Assembly: GCA_964036665.1 (NCBI GenBank)
Contig: OZ038526.1
Coordinates: forward strand, 12,090,001 to 12,154,000
DNA length: 64,000 bases
Direction: 5' to 3'
From: Gordius sp. MW1
Lineage: Eukaryota; Nematomorpha; Gordioida; Gordea; Gordiidae
A model generated the notes under the pieces. The model saw only the letters and a program-made list of their open reading frames with translations, was not told where the DNA came from and did not search any database. Position numbers and translations under genes: made by a program. Positions 21,514 through 32,923 of the stretch are shown here, in pieces. Numbering within the stretch: the first letter of the stretch is position 1; the number at the start of each line of letters is the position of its first letter.

Positions 21514-24500
21514 TCTTCTTCTTTATCGTGTTGAAAATCCCACAGACGTGGGGTAAGTTTTCAGCAGCCTCTTCCATCTGAGTCGCGTACATGCCATGCC
21601 AATTTCCATCTGTTTGACGTCCATATACTTTTCGACAGTCGTTTCCAGGTGGCACGTGGTCTGCTCCTTCCTCTTCTTCCAGGCACGTCCATCTCCAGCG
21701 TTCGCCGTGTGACATCGTCCTCGTCTCTTCGTAATACATGGCCGTACCACCGAAGTCGATTTTCTCTTAAGAAGTCCTTCCGCTTGTATACCCATCTTTG
21801 TCATCAAGGATTCGTTCGTCATGCGATCCAGCTTGGTGTAGCCTAAGCTCAATCGCACCATTCTCATTTCCGTGACTTGCAAGAGTTTCTCCTCCGCGGT
21901 GGTTACACCCCATGTTTCGCTCCCGTAGACCGGTCGCACGATGGTTTTGTACGCCTTGCTTTTCAACCAAATTGGTATCTTTTTGTCACACATGACACCG
22001 GAGATGCTGCGCCACTTGAGCCATGCTTTCTTGATCCGAGAATGGACTTCGGCGGTACATCCTCCCTCTTGATGTAATAGCGAGCCAAGATATGTGAACT
22101 TATCAACCTCCGTGTACATTGGACCGTCATTTTTGTGCATTTGCGGACTACCGCCCATCGTTTGCATGTAAACCGTTTTCTTCTCGCTGACCTTTAACCC
22201 GAAATTCGAAAAACGTTCTGACCATTTTTTCGCCTGATGAAAAACCCCTTCTCTTGTTTCATCGCATAAGACAATATCATCGGCATATAGCATAGTCCAA
22301 GGGGCTGGCTTGTGCAAGTCCTTTGTTATTGTATCCATAATTAGATTAAACAAGAATGGGCTTAATGCTGACCCTTGATGTAGTCCAATCATTATTCGAA
22401 AGGGTTTCGTTTCTCCTAGGTAGTCCTAACAGATGCAACCGCGCCATTATACATTTCCTTGATAAGTCGAACATATCCTTCGGGTATATTTCTGGCTCTA
22501 AGGGACCACCATATTAAGTCTCTCGGAACCGTATCGTAGGCCTTTTCTAAATCGATGAAGACCATGTGTAAGTTCTTTCTTATGTCGGCATATTTTTCCA
22601 TCGTCTGCTTCAACGCAAAGATTGGATCCATCGTTGATTTACCGGCCACGAATCCAAACTGATTGGGCGAGAGACAAACTTCGTCATTGAGCCTTTTCAC
22701 TAGCACCCTTTCTAGTAGTTTTAGTGACAGGTCAACTTGATACCTCTAAAGTTGCCACATTCCTGCGCGTCTCCTTTGCCTTTGTATATGGGTATGATCG
22801 TACTTTCCCTCCATTGGTCAGGGATACGACTCTCATACAGCATAGCGTTAAATAAGCCTGTCATTATATCGATTCCTTCTCCTTTGCACCCAAGCCAAGC
22901 TTCGATCGGTAAATCATCGGGACCTAGCGCTTTTCCTTTCCGCATCTTCGTTAGTTGCGCTCCTACTTCATAAGCCTGCAATGGTAAAATTAAGTTCGAG
23001 TTCGGTTCCACCCTCTCTAGCGGTCTTCTATCATTCGTTTTGTTCATCATATTTTGGAAATAATCTTTCCATCTTTTGATGACTTCCTTCGGTTTGCACA
23101 ACGTTCGTCCCTCTTCGCTTTTAATGACTTTCAGTGTCCCGACATCTCGACTTTTTTCCTCCCTAATCTTTGCGAGTTTATACATGACTATGTCGCCGCC
23201 CTTGGTATCGAGCTTGTTTGCCATCTCGGTGTAAGCCTCGTTCTTCGCTATCGCAACCGCTATCTTAGCTTTGCGTTTCGCTTCACGATATGCCACGTAG
23301 TCTTCTCCTTTCTTCGTTTTGTACCATCGTAGGTACAACGCCTTCTTTTTTTCTATAGCCTCTTTGACCGAGTCATTCCCCCCCATAGTTCACGCTTGTG
23401 AGCTCTGCCGCCCTTAGTTCGTCCCAAGATTTGAAAGGCTGTTTCCTTTAGAACATTTGCAACGGTGTCCCACCTTTTGTTAATGTCGCCCCCCAAGCCT
23501 GCAACCTTCAAGAGTGGAGTTGCTCGAGCGTGAAACATTTCATTTGCACGATCATCCTTAAGCTTTTCGTACTTTGTCCTTGGCGTGTAGACTTTTCGTC
23601 TTTCGGGATAAATCTTTCTTGCTATATCGAGGACAACTGGCCGATGTTGTTTGGCGATTTCTTCCCCCGGTATAACCTTGCAATCTTTAACTTGCCACAA
23701 ATTTTTGCGCTTCACTAGGATGTAGTCGACCTGTATAAGGTGATCCCCACTGCTGTACGTCGCTAAATGTTCGGTACGCTTCTGAAAGAAGGTATTCACA
23801 ATGGCCATATCGTAAGTGCGCCATCTGTAGTAACTTCTCTCCCTCTTTATTCTTCACCCCATAGCCATGCCCGCCGTGATTTCGTTCGTACACGCCCTTT
23901 TCTTTCCCAACGTGCCCATTAAAGTCTGCTCCGATGATGAGATTCTCGTCAGGCTTCACGTAGCGTATTTCTTTTTCGAGCTTCTCATAGAATTCGTCCT
24001 TCTCATTTTCGGAACACCCAACCTGGGGCGAATACGCACAAATAACATTGACAAGGCCGCCTTGATCCGCCAGCTTTATGCACATCAATCTATCCGAGCA
24101 TCGTTTGACTTCGACTACCTTGTCCTTAAAGGAATCGCTAAGCACTATACCGACCCCGTTCTTCCGTGATGGGGAACCCGAGTAGTATAGCTTGTAACCA
24201 TCTCCTAGCTCCCTGGCTTTTGTTCCATGCCACCGCGTTTCTTGTAGACACGCTATGTGTATCCTTCGCCTTTTTAGCATCTGCGCCACCTCGATGCTCT
24301 TCCCCGTCAGCGTGCCCACATTCCAGCTGGCCACTCTTGTCCGTTCGACAACTAGATTCCTTAACCGCCTTCGTTGTGAGAGAGGCGGTAACCCTTGTAT
24401 ACTTTCCACATTGCACGGGCGGATGATGCAATGCGCGTCGTTTGGGGAGGACGCCCTAGCATTCAGGTATGAGTTCGTATTTGAAGCTGCCATGTTGTTT

Positions 24501-24581
24501 GGAGTTGATTTTTTACATCCGGCTTCCGACCTGACGCCAACCCTCCACTTTTTTCACACGGACTTGGGACCGTCGTTGGTA
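21514..24581 (-). mobile_element. Full-length RTE/CFDP2-like LINE with 18-19 bp target duplication
   Basis: A 3.07-kb minus-strand LINE. GTG-T6-AGCAAAAAA at 21496-21513 is repeated as GTG-T7-AGCAAAAAA at 24582-24600, the target duplication. The 3' end is GATAAAGAAGAAG (about 21514-21527). Protein order from the ATG at 24493: APE endonuclease (ASWNVGT, CLQETRW, AYSPQVG, GADFNGHVG), linker (23353-23808, 22721-23386, with GPDDLPIEAW), RT ([15 protein letters not shown] near 22555, GLHQGSALSPFLFN near 22370, YADDIV near 22283), and a C-terminal connection (VRPVYGSETW, TEMRMVRLSLGYTK). Four frame changes separate the five open segments, so it is not active, but both ends are present and the active-site motifs survive; insertion looks relatively recent. 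Confidence 0.92.
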
Positions 24582-24601
24582 GTGTTTTTTTAGCAAAAAA
24601 T

Positions 24602-25891
24602 AATAACATTAACTATAAGCTGTCATTTTATTTCTCATATGCTTCTTGAATTAAATAATCAAAAGTGCACCGATTTAAAAAGCCTATAAAAATTAAATAT
24701 TACAAGATCAATAGGTTAGGTGCTTGTCAATAAGATTAGAGTTTGTAATCTAAATAATGTTTAAATAGTAAATATTTTGATAAGTTTGAAATATTCTCTC
24801 CAAAACGTTCTCTGTTTACTTGCCGTTTTTTGAGTGAAACCTAATTGGTATAAATTTATTATTTTGGAGAGTATAATAAACCGGTTTAAAATGATAGGAA
24901 GAATTTTAAATAAAGTTATCATTTTCAATTAGTGTTTTTATTTAAATAATTATACTTTAATTTACAGGTACATTTCATTACCGACTCATCAGCGATTAAT
25001 AAAAAAATTAACTTAGAGAGTTGACTTGCCAAAAAATTGTAATTCTTGTTGATGTTCGTTTTAACATTTTAATTATATTAAGTGCGTTATGATGACAAAT
25101 AAAAATAACTTATTTAAAAGAAAAAACAAATCAAAAATACACTCAATTTGACTTTAAGTGGTGGCGCTTCCATATGGCAATTTTAATTAGTAAGGATAAA
25201 AAGCCAGCTGCCCAAAATCTCAAATTAATTAACACCAAACGATCTTATTAAGGATCGTTTGATGCAGAGGCTCCTTAAAAGGATATAATTTCATGATTCA
25301 AAAATAGTAATTATTTAAATGAAGGAATCTGGGCTTGTGAATATTTATAAGGAAATGTGGCAATATTAAGGTATCAACAATTTTGCATGTATTAACCACG
25401 ACAATAAGACTACGCATAATATAAACCAAACCACCCTAGAAAATCGAGTTACTTACCAAATAGGAAGGTGAACTTAGTAGATTAATTAAAAATGGGACCT
25501 TAATACACGGATTAAAATATTAAATGGCACATGGAAAGGAGTTTAAAAAATCCAAAAATACTTCACACCTTTTTTTTATAAATAGAGTCTTGTAAAACGA
25601 TTAGAAAGTATTATTAAATTGAATTTAGTTTTTTTTGTTAAAAAAAAAAAAATTAAATTTCTCAAATGTTGAAGAATCAAAGATATTATTCGAGTTTCGT
25701 ATAAAAGAATGCATTAAATGTTTTTAAGAACATTAAAAAATATATGGGAATGACTGTGGATGTAAGGTATAAAAACATTAAATGTTATTATAAAGGCTAA
25801 TGCATAAAGAAAAATAAATAATGCACATAGTAGAATAAATGTAGCAAAAGAGGGTGGGAAATTGTCGTAATGGTCCTCAAGTTTTTCGGCA
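24602..25891. other. No recognisable gene (downstream of the Arp2 stop)
   Basis: AT-rich DNA with no domain. For the minus-strand Arp2 gene this is the 3' side; short AATAAA-like stretches occur (for example AATAAA complements near 25800) but I cannot choose a polyadenylation site. Confidence 0.4.
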
Positions 25892-28800
25892 TTACAAACC
25901 GAATTTGTCTAAAGCTTTATAACCTTGCTCTTTGTATTCTTCATTTGTAACCCACCACTTATCGTTGTGCCGCATTAAATCTGCTAAAACTGCTCCCCCA
26001 ATGAAAACCATGTGCTTTCGCCTTGGTGGATCCTCAATCCGTATTTTGAATTTCTATTAATATAAGATAAATACATAAATAGTAAGCTTTTTAAGTGCTA
26101 TTTATATAATAATATATTTGGAAACTAAGAAAAGTGTGAGGGAATAAAAATGACTGACAAAGGAAAAAAATATTGCCCTTTGATAGTCAATGTCGAATAG
26201 AGTTATAAATGTGACCCGAATCAAACACAAAATATGGTTTCCAATATTAATATTTGATAAATATGGTTTTATGTATCCGGTTCGGGGTTATAAACGCTAC
26301 TAGTTAGAAGATTCTTAAACGATGAGTCTATGGCTGGATCAAATGAAACCCCGTTTATGACAAAGAATTACTAATGATTTTTTACAAGATAATTACTGAA
26401 GATTTGTAACATATAATTGGTTAAATAAAAAAATTACATAGAAAGCATCAAAATATTAAAAATTATATATTTTTTAAGGACGTGCTCAGGCCTATGGTTC
26501 ATACTCTTAACGGGCCTGGGGTGGGCTTTCAATTTTTTGGTAGGGACAAGCCAATTGAGCCTAACGTTTAAAGTCTTTAAACCAATATGCCTTCTGAAGA
26601 ATAAAAAAATTTGGTACGTTTAAAAGTGAGTTTAGATATTATTTGCTAGGACCTTGTATTAATTTATCGAAATTATATTTGAAATGCAAAAAATTGCCAT
26701 GCGCACAGAATACTATTCCAAAATTATATCAAAGTTTTTTTTATAAACTCGCATGCAAATATTTGAGGTATTGACCATCTCATAGCCCACCCCAAACTTT
26801 TGACGATTGAATTTGATAATAGTTTATTAAGGATTACATTAATTTATTAGGTTTTATTTTTTTATTTTTCAACATTTTACCACAAAATTAAATCTTTCTA
26901 TTGAATTATTTAAGATTTTTAAGCAACAATATACATTAAAAGTGAAGAGGATAGCGCTCATATTACATTAGGTCATAAATAGTTAAATCAATAAAACGCG
27001 CAAGAGCGTGTTCTTGATCTCTGGAACAACCATAACCCAGTAGTGGCCCATAGCAGAAGCTTTCTGAGAATAACACAATATATGCTTTACCTTACTAAAA
27101 ATTATCCAAATCTATGATGATCGGTCGAAAACGTTTTGATTTGACATGCTCAAATAATCAAATGAAAAGTAGCAGTTGATCAAGAAACAAAATAATGAGA
27201 GGAAAAAGACATTAAACCCAGGGGTTTGAACCCGCCCAAAAAAAAATCGGGTTCGTGTTCGGGTTCGTGTTCGGTTTAAGGAATTGGGTTCGGGTTTGGG
27301 TTCGTGTTCGGTTTAAGGAATTGGGTTCGGGTTCGGGTACAGGTTCGGGTTCAAGAAATTTTATTATACTAATAATACATTTTTACCTTCAAAAAATTAT
27401 TGAATAGTTAACTTAATTTTTAAATAGCACCTAATTAAATTCACATGTTAATTATTTCAGTGCATATGTATTTATTGAATTTTTAATGTTCTAATTTATT
27501 TTTGGATTTAAAAGCAATAAAAATATAATTAATAAAAGCCATACCATATTCTAAATTACAAAATATTTTTATTCAACGTATACTTCACATCATTAAATAT
27601 AAATACAGTTGACACATAAATTATGTAGATAATTTTGATATATTATTTAATCTTACAATTAAAACATCTTCTAATATTTGATCAGTCATTTGTGATCGAT
27701 AATTTGATAGAATAAATTTTAATGAGGAAAAAGCTCTTTCCACACTAACTTGGGTAGGTGGAACAGCTAATACAACCTGGGCTAACTGATAAATCTTGGG
27801 ATGTTCACGTTTATTTTTCTCCCAAAATTCTAATACGTTCTCATCTCGTCCAATTCTATTTTGATCTAAAAACAATGTCAAGACAGAACCTATACTTTTT
27901 CCTGCACTTTTAACATTTTCCATATTATTTGTTTTACTTTGTTCTTTCATTCTTAAAAGCTTCTCAAGCTTATCCGTTTTATCAGGCAATGATAATTGTA
28001 TTTTATCACTAGAATCATTACAGCCATTCTTTAATACCTCCAACTTCCCCCAAATTTTTAGTAAATGTATTTTGGCTATGTGAATTTCTTCCTCGGATAG
28101 TAGACATTGATAACGCAGATCAACGTATAAAGCTGCTAAAAGAACATCATTTTTAAGAAGCTTTTCCTCGCGTGCCTTCATATTTTCAATTACTATTTTA
28201 GCAAATGGGGAATCTAATGCTTCAATGTCTAGGATACAATTTATCCATGTTCCATAAAAACAGCTGAGAGTGAGCTGCTCCTTTTGAAGTATCTTTGTTG
28301 CTAATTTTAAGGGCTTTAAAACCATTAAAATTTCCTCAATTTCTGCCCAATCAGAAGGTAACATATGAAAATCCTGATCTTCCATTTCATTACAGAAATC
28401 TTTAAGTATAATTAATCTTTCCAGCATATCATATAAGGAATGCCATCTATGACAATCTAAAATTGGCTTAAGAAGATTTAATGATTTGAGAAGCTTCGTG
28501 ATAGTTGGAGTTCTCATTTTTTTATTAATCTGTCTAGCACGAGTAATAATAGGATAAGAAGGCAATTCCTTCATTGAATCATCTATTGCTAATTGAAGTG
28601 TGTGGGCAGCACACCGTATGCAATAAATGTTTGGAATATTTATTAGATTATAATTTATATCATAATCTTCATCTGATATATTATCATCAAAATCTGCAAA
28701 AATATTAGTTTCACAGAGGCTGATATTATTTTCGTTATCTAACAATTTTATAGATTTAACCATATTTCTTCCATTGTCTGATGTTATTGTATAAATTTGA

Positions 28801-31800
28801 TCATTTGTTATTTCATAAATGGCCATAACACTTTTTATAATATTTTTAATATTTTCCCCACTACCTTGGGTAAGTATTTCTTTCATTGCTAAGGTTCTTA
28901 TTTGAATTTTACCATTATCAATGAATTGACAATTAATTCCTAAAATATTTCTATCCAATCTTGTTACAGCATCAATCTTTAGAGAAACAAGTCTCCCCTT
29001 TATTTCATTTTTTATACCTTCCCTGATTTTATAAGCAGTCTCCATAACCTTTTTCCGAATTATATTTGTATTAATGCATATTTCTTTATTCATACCCTTG
29101 AGAATGGGGTTAAGAATCTTTCTAAACCCACTGTCATCTACACAAGTAAATGGTCTCCCATTTAAAGTTACCATCTCAATAAGTCCTTCATATATTTGTT
29201 TCTCTGTAATCTCCACTTTGATTGTCAATTTTTCAAATATATTGTCTAAAGTTGACTCTTGATTGGATTTGAGTTTTTTCGGAGAATGAGAAATACAAAG
29301 TGCCTTCTTTTCTTCTTTATATTTGTCAAAGAGAGTTGAATGAAATCTTTCTAAATGTTTTTCAAGATTGGTTAAATGTGTCCCTTTCATTTTTTTACCA
29401 CAATCTATGGCAAGGCATTCTGAATTATTTGATAATGGAGATATTTTATAATATTTCTTAATGGGGTTATTTTCCCTCACCATTTAGACTATATACCATA
29501 ACTAATATATATCAATTATATATATAATACTTACAAATAATTCTTGAGATAATTAGTATTGATTAATGAATGAAAAATGCCGGATAAATAAAAATATTGA
29601 AATTAAAATCATATGGTTTTCTTCGTTTCGTTACATTGTCATGATAGAGAAAACTGAGATATTCAATTCACAATATATTTTTGAATTAAAAACCCGAACC
29701 CGAACCCTTTTTTGTATTTATTGGGTTCGGGTTCGGGTTTTAAGGGTATTTTTAAAAATGGGTTCGGGTTTGGGTTCTGGTTCTGTAAATCATCGGGTTT
29801 TACCCGGTTCGGGTTCACGGGTTCGGGACAAACCCCTGAACCCTATTAGGTCGAGTGAAACATTCGAAAATGAGGTAAAAAAGGGTGTTAAATTTAGTAA
29901 AAATTAATTGCAATCCAAAATTGGTCTTTTATATTTAATTAGTAATAACTAGTATGATTTTCTACATAACTTTTTGCTGCCGTGTCAAACATTGATCCCT
30001 TTTAGGGTCAAGTAAAATTTCAAGGTCAAATTTGGCGTAGAGTCAATATATAAACAGCTTATCAATTTTGGTTGAGTGTGAACGATTGAAAATAATTTCA
30101 ATCAATCGAACGCGAGGTGGTAAAACAACGTACGGAAAGCCTATTTAAGTCGCCAGCCAAGATACGTTCGAGGTAGAGCTGTTTAATTTCGCGTTCTAGG
30201 CGCGAAGGGAAACCGCGATACATGGTGTTACCCCCCGAAAGGACGATGTGCTTGTAAAATTCGGGGCGTATGTCCATGTCGGCAGCTTGGATGGTATTGA
30301 ACAGAAGCTCGGCCACCCCCGGACTCTCTATGTCGACGAGGTGCGGTTGAAATATAATTTCGGGAGCTTCAAAGCGTTCCCTGTCAAGTTTGATGACTCG
30401 CCCATCAGGCAGCTTTACATGTAAAACAATGATTCATAAAATTAGTAAATACGTGAACACTATACACATATTTAACAAAGAAATTGCGTTTGTCGGAGTG
30501 CTAATTTCATTCAGGCGTTAGTCTTGATAGAAATTATTTGTTTTTTTTTAAATAGGAGGGTTATTATTAACGGAGAAAAATAGCAAAAAAAACAAGTTTT
30601 AATAATGGCGCCAAACAAAAAATTAACCAACAGGACAGAAGTAAATGGTGTTAAATAATAAGTGCAATCTTCTTATATATTTGTGTTTCCTTAAATTATA
30701 TAGGTCAAAAAGAACAATTAAAGCAAAAAATCAAGCCTTACAAAAATTAAAAAACAGGGAACAAATTTCTTCACATTATCATGATACTCGCAAATCTTTT
30801 TATATTAGGCAGAAAACAAGTGAGCAATTTGTAAACATATTTTGCTTACCTGTACAAAAAGTTTTCCAAAAGTATCTAACATTTTTACTTTTTTCCCCCA
30901 AAATAAATGTGCAAAATTCTAAATTTTTAAATAAATTTACAAAATGTATAGTATTAATTCTATTTATAAACCCAACTCTCAAATAAATTCAAGGTATCAT
31001 TTTATTAAACAGCCACCTTGTAGGCATGGAAATGTTTATTTTTTAGTATTAAAGGAAAGTTAGAAAAAGTCAAATTTAATTACCCACCAACCTTTCTTGA
31101 TCTATACATTGTTAATTTTTTGACTTAAGGGAAATTGGGGAATTAAATTGTAGTGTTAAGTAAATGTGGCATACAACACTTTTTTTTTGGGGGGGGGGGG
31201 GGGGGTATGTAATACTGGACAGGTTAGGACATTTTTCCTGGATAAAAATTACATAACAACTTAGACAGTATTAATTCTTTCAGGTCAGCTCATTCAAACT
31301 GCAATTAAATATTAGCTAATTTAGTATATTGGTGTTGAAAAACCTTGTACCGTCATAGAAAAAACAGGTAAGCTTTTTGCCATATTGAGAAATTTTATAA
31401 AATTAAAATAATAACTTTGAAAGTCTCACTCCTTTTTTTCAGTTTGTGTTTGAAGGCAAAATGTATCATCATTAAAAAATAAAGCAATAAGTTTAGTAAA
31501 GTAAAATCTTATATTGAATTAAATATAATTATGCCATGATATTTATCAACAATTAATTTACTATATACGATTCAATTGAAACTGTGGTCTCCATTGATAA
31601 CTTTTCTTCTTGCTCAATGTCATAGGCTGAGTAGCACAATTTTTCTTTAATCATTCTGACAGTTTCAAAATCTGCAGAATGATTGAAGCTATAACCACGC
31701 AATTGAAGTAGCTGTATAAAAAATGGTTAAAACAGTAATGTTGTCATATATAATATAAACAAAAAATTACAATAAAGATTCAAACCTTTATAAGATATCT

Positions 31801-32576
31801 TGTAATATCTCGCCCAGCAAGATCCAGCCTCCTAGTAAGATTTGCCAAAGCAAATCCTTCGTAGACAGGACAAATGTGAGTAACTCCATCACCAGAATCT
31901 ATTACGACCCCTGTCAAAAGACCTAAATGGAAAAACATTTTTGTTCTAAGTGTCACTAAATATTAATACCTTGTGCATATAGGGCTAGAACAGCTTGTAT
32001 AGCAATATGAATACATTTAAAATTGTATTTTTCAAACATTATCTAATAAAATAAAATTATTAAATTTTAAAATAATACTTCAGCCATTTTTTGTCTATTT
32101 TTAAGTGGATTTAAAGGAGGCTCAGTTAAAAGTATTTTACAATCTGAACAGTCTGGTAATATATCTAGTTTTTCTGAGCCAAATGTGTAATCCCAAATTT
32201 GGGTCATATCATTCCAATTTTGCACAATGCCATTGTCCATTGGATATGTTATTTCTAAAAACTGTCGAACACCACTAGCTTCATCTCCAACCATTAGATC
32301 CTTAATATTATAAAAATGTGTATTCAGATAAGAATGTCATAGACAGTCAAAGTCAAAAATGAGATAGTATTACTTTAATTTCTATTTCATTTCCTATGGT
32401 GTTTTTGACTTTTATTTTTGAACGCAACATAGGTCTGCCAACCATAGAGGGAAAAATAAATGCTGGAAAATTTGAGCCAGCATAGCCAACTTTAACAAAC
32501 TAAAACTCATAATTACAATTTTAAATATATGTACTCCAGTTCCATTGTCGCATACAATTACTTTGCTTTTATCCAT
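25892..32576 (-). CDS. Arp2: Actin-related protein 2 (Arp2/3 complex subunit), 8 exons, complete
   Basis: Arp2 is one of the two actin-like subunits of the Arp2/3 complex, which nucleates branched actin filaments in the cytoplasm. Exons by eye: 32576-32535, 32499-32374, 32300-32079, 32042-31970, 31922-31786, 31711-31562, 30412-30134, 26053-25892. All introns are GT-AG and all phases agree; the sum is 1191 nt, 396 aa plus stop, against 394 aa in human Arp2. Visible: N-terminal [17 protein letters not shown] (phosphate loop 1), [11 protein letters not shown] (phosphate loop 2), [16 protein letters not shown], and Arp2-specific [17 protein letters not shown] and a C-terminus ending KALDKFGL. An upstream in-frame ATG at 32624 would add 16 residues; family alignment favours 32576. 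Intron 7 (4080 nt) contains a hAT element. Exon 7 is unusually GC-rich. Reading through its donor would give a truncated protein. Confidence 0.95.
26054..27218. other. Arp2 intron 7, distal part
   Basis: No gene. A patch at 26480-26570 (CTTAACGGGCCTGGGGTGGG and following) resembles the GGCCCGG-type patches at 19030-19100 and 20955-20995, again suggesting an old transposon end. The rest is AT-rich. Confidence 0.4.
27219..29838 (-). mobile_element. hAT transposon, apparently autonomous, in Arp2 intron 7
   Basis: A 2.62-kb element with termini CAGGGGTTTG at 27219 and the exact inverse at 29838. Subterminal GGGTTCGGGTTC-type repeats occur at 27249-27352 and 29692-29830, in the latter in both orientations. 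It contains one long minus-strand ORF. Flanking 8-mers (ATTAAACC, AACCCTAT) do not match, so the target duplication is lost or the ends are slightly misplaced. It is on the same strand as Arp2 and would be part of the Arp2 primary transcript. Confidence 0.85.
27621..29483 (-). CDS. hAT-family transposase with BED-like zinc finger
   Basis: 620 aa, uninterrupted, the usual length for hAT transposases. An N-terminal BED-like finger has C23, C28, H43 and H48. The RNase H-like core shows D171 (KIDAVTR), D236 (TSDNGRNM) and the [11 protein letters not shown] block near 291-301. The [12 protein letters not shown] tryptophan motif lies near 353, and the C-terminal hATC dimerisation domain, from about 547, reads [20 protein letters not shown] and [18 protein letters not shown] with the catalytic E near 581. 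It cuts and pastes the element at its terminal repeats. All catalytic positions I can recognise are present and no frame damage is seen, so the protein could be functional or very recently so. The start ATG at 29483 sits just inside the right end. Confidence 0.92.
   Translation of the reverse strand: MVRENNPIKKYYKISPLSNNSECLAIDCGKKMKGTHLTNLEKHLERFHSTLFDKYKEEKKALCISHSPKKLKSNQESTLDNIFEKLTIKVEITEKQIYEGLIEMVTLNGRPFTCVDDSGFRKILNPILKGMNKEICINTNIIRKKVMETAYKIREGIKNEIKGRLVSLKIDAVTRLDRNILGINCQFIDNGKIQIRTLAMKEILTQGSGENIKNIIKSVMAIYEITNDQIYTITSDNGRNMVKSIKLLDNENNISLCETNIFADFDDNISDEDYDINYNLINIPNIYCIRCAAHTLQLAIDDSMKELPSYPIITRARQINKKMRTPTITKLLKSLNLLKPILDCHRWHSLYDMLERLIILKDFCNEMEDQDFHMLPSDWAEIEEILMVLKPLKLATKILQKEQLTLSCFYGTWINCILDIEALDSPFAKIVIENMKAREEKLLKNDVLLAALYVDLRYQCLLSEEEIHIAKIHLLKIWGKLEVLKNGCNDSSDKIQLSLPDKTDKLEKLLRMKEQSKTNNMENVKSAGKSIGSVLTLFLDQNRIGRDENVLEFWEKNKREHPKIYQLAQVVLAVPPTQVSVERAFSSLKFILSNYRSQMTDQILEDVLIVRLNNISKLST
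29839..30133. other. Arp2 intron 7, proximal part
   Basis: Nothing recognised. The donor GTACGT is at 30133-30128. Confidence 0.6.
30413..31561 (-). other. Arp2 intron 6 (1149 nt)
   Basis: AT-rich, with a T9-G17 run at 31180-31206. Donor GTAAAT and acceptor GTAAAG. No gene or domain seen; a 113-aa open frame at 30645-30986 (plus) has no recognisable feature and I treat it as chance. Confidence 0.5.
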
Positions 32577-32923
32577 ACCAGCTGAGTTTTCTAAAAACTC
32601 ATGCGTTGGATACAAAATTGGCAATGTTAACGAACTACAGGATTACCATACTCCATACCATTTACTCTCGTCATATATCACTATGTTTAATTAATTAAAA
32701 TTAAAATATCACAAGATAGATTTGGAAAATTCCGGTTTACCTATATATGGCGTCGCTAATTAGAATTAAGTGTAGCTGTACGTGTGATACAAGAAAAATA
32801 CAAACTTATAAAATCATAGAATAAATTAATATTCACAATTTCTGAGATTGCACTAAATTCCCACAACAAATGGGACAGCTAAAATGCATAGGAATTACCA
32901 CAGATTCAAATGTACAATAGACA
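32577..32923. promoter_or_regulatory. Arp2: Presumed Arp2 upstream region
   Basis: A 347-bp interval between the Arp2 start and a small plus-strand ORF. AT-rich, no TATA box or other motif I can defend. Named only by position. Confidence 0.3.

Noticed and set aside
29566-29907. 113-aa plus-strand frame with arginine/threonine/glycine-rich sequence
   Set aside because: It is a translation of the hAT element's GGGTTC subterminal repeats.
30098-30316. Open frame ending in [10 protein letters not shown] as a stand-alone actin fragment or pseudogene
   Set aside because: It is Arp2 exon 7 read through its splice donor (GTACGT at 30133); the proper continuation is the exon at 26053-25892.
30645-30986. 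113-aa plus-strand frame in Arp2 intron 6
   Set aside because: Lysine- and phenylalanine-rich AT composition, no family resemblance; expected by chance in AT-rich DNA.
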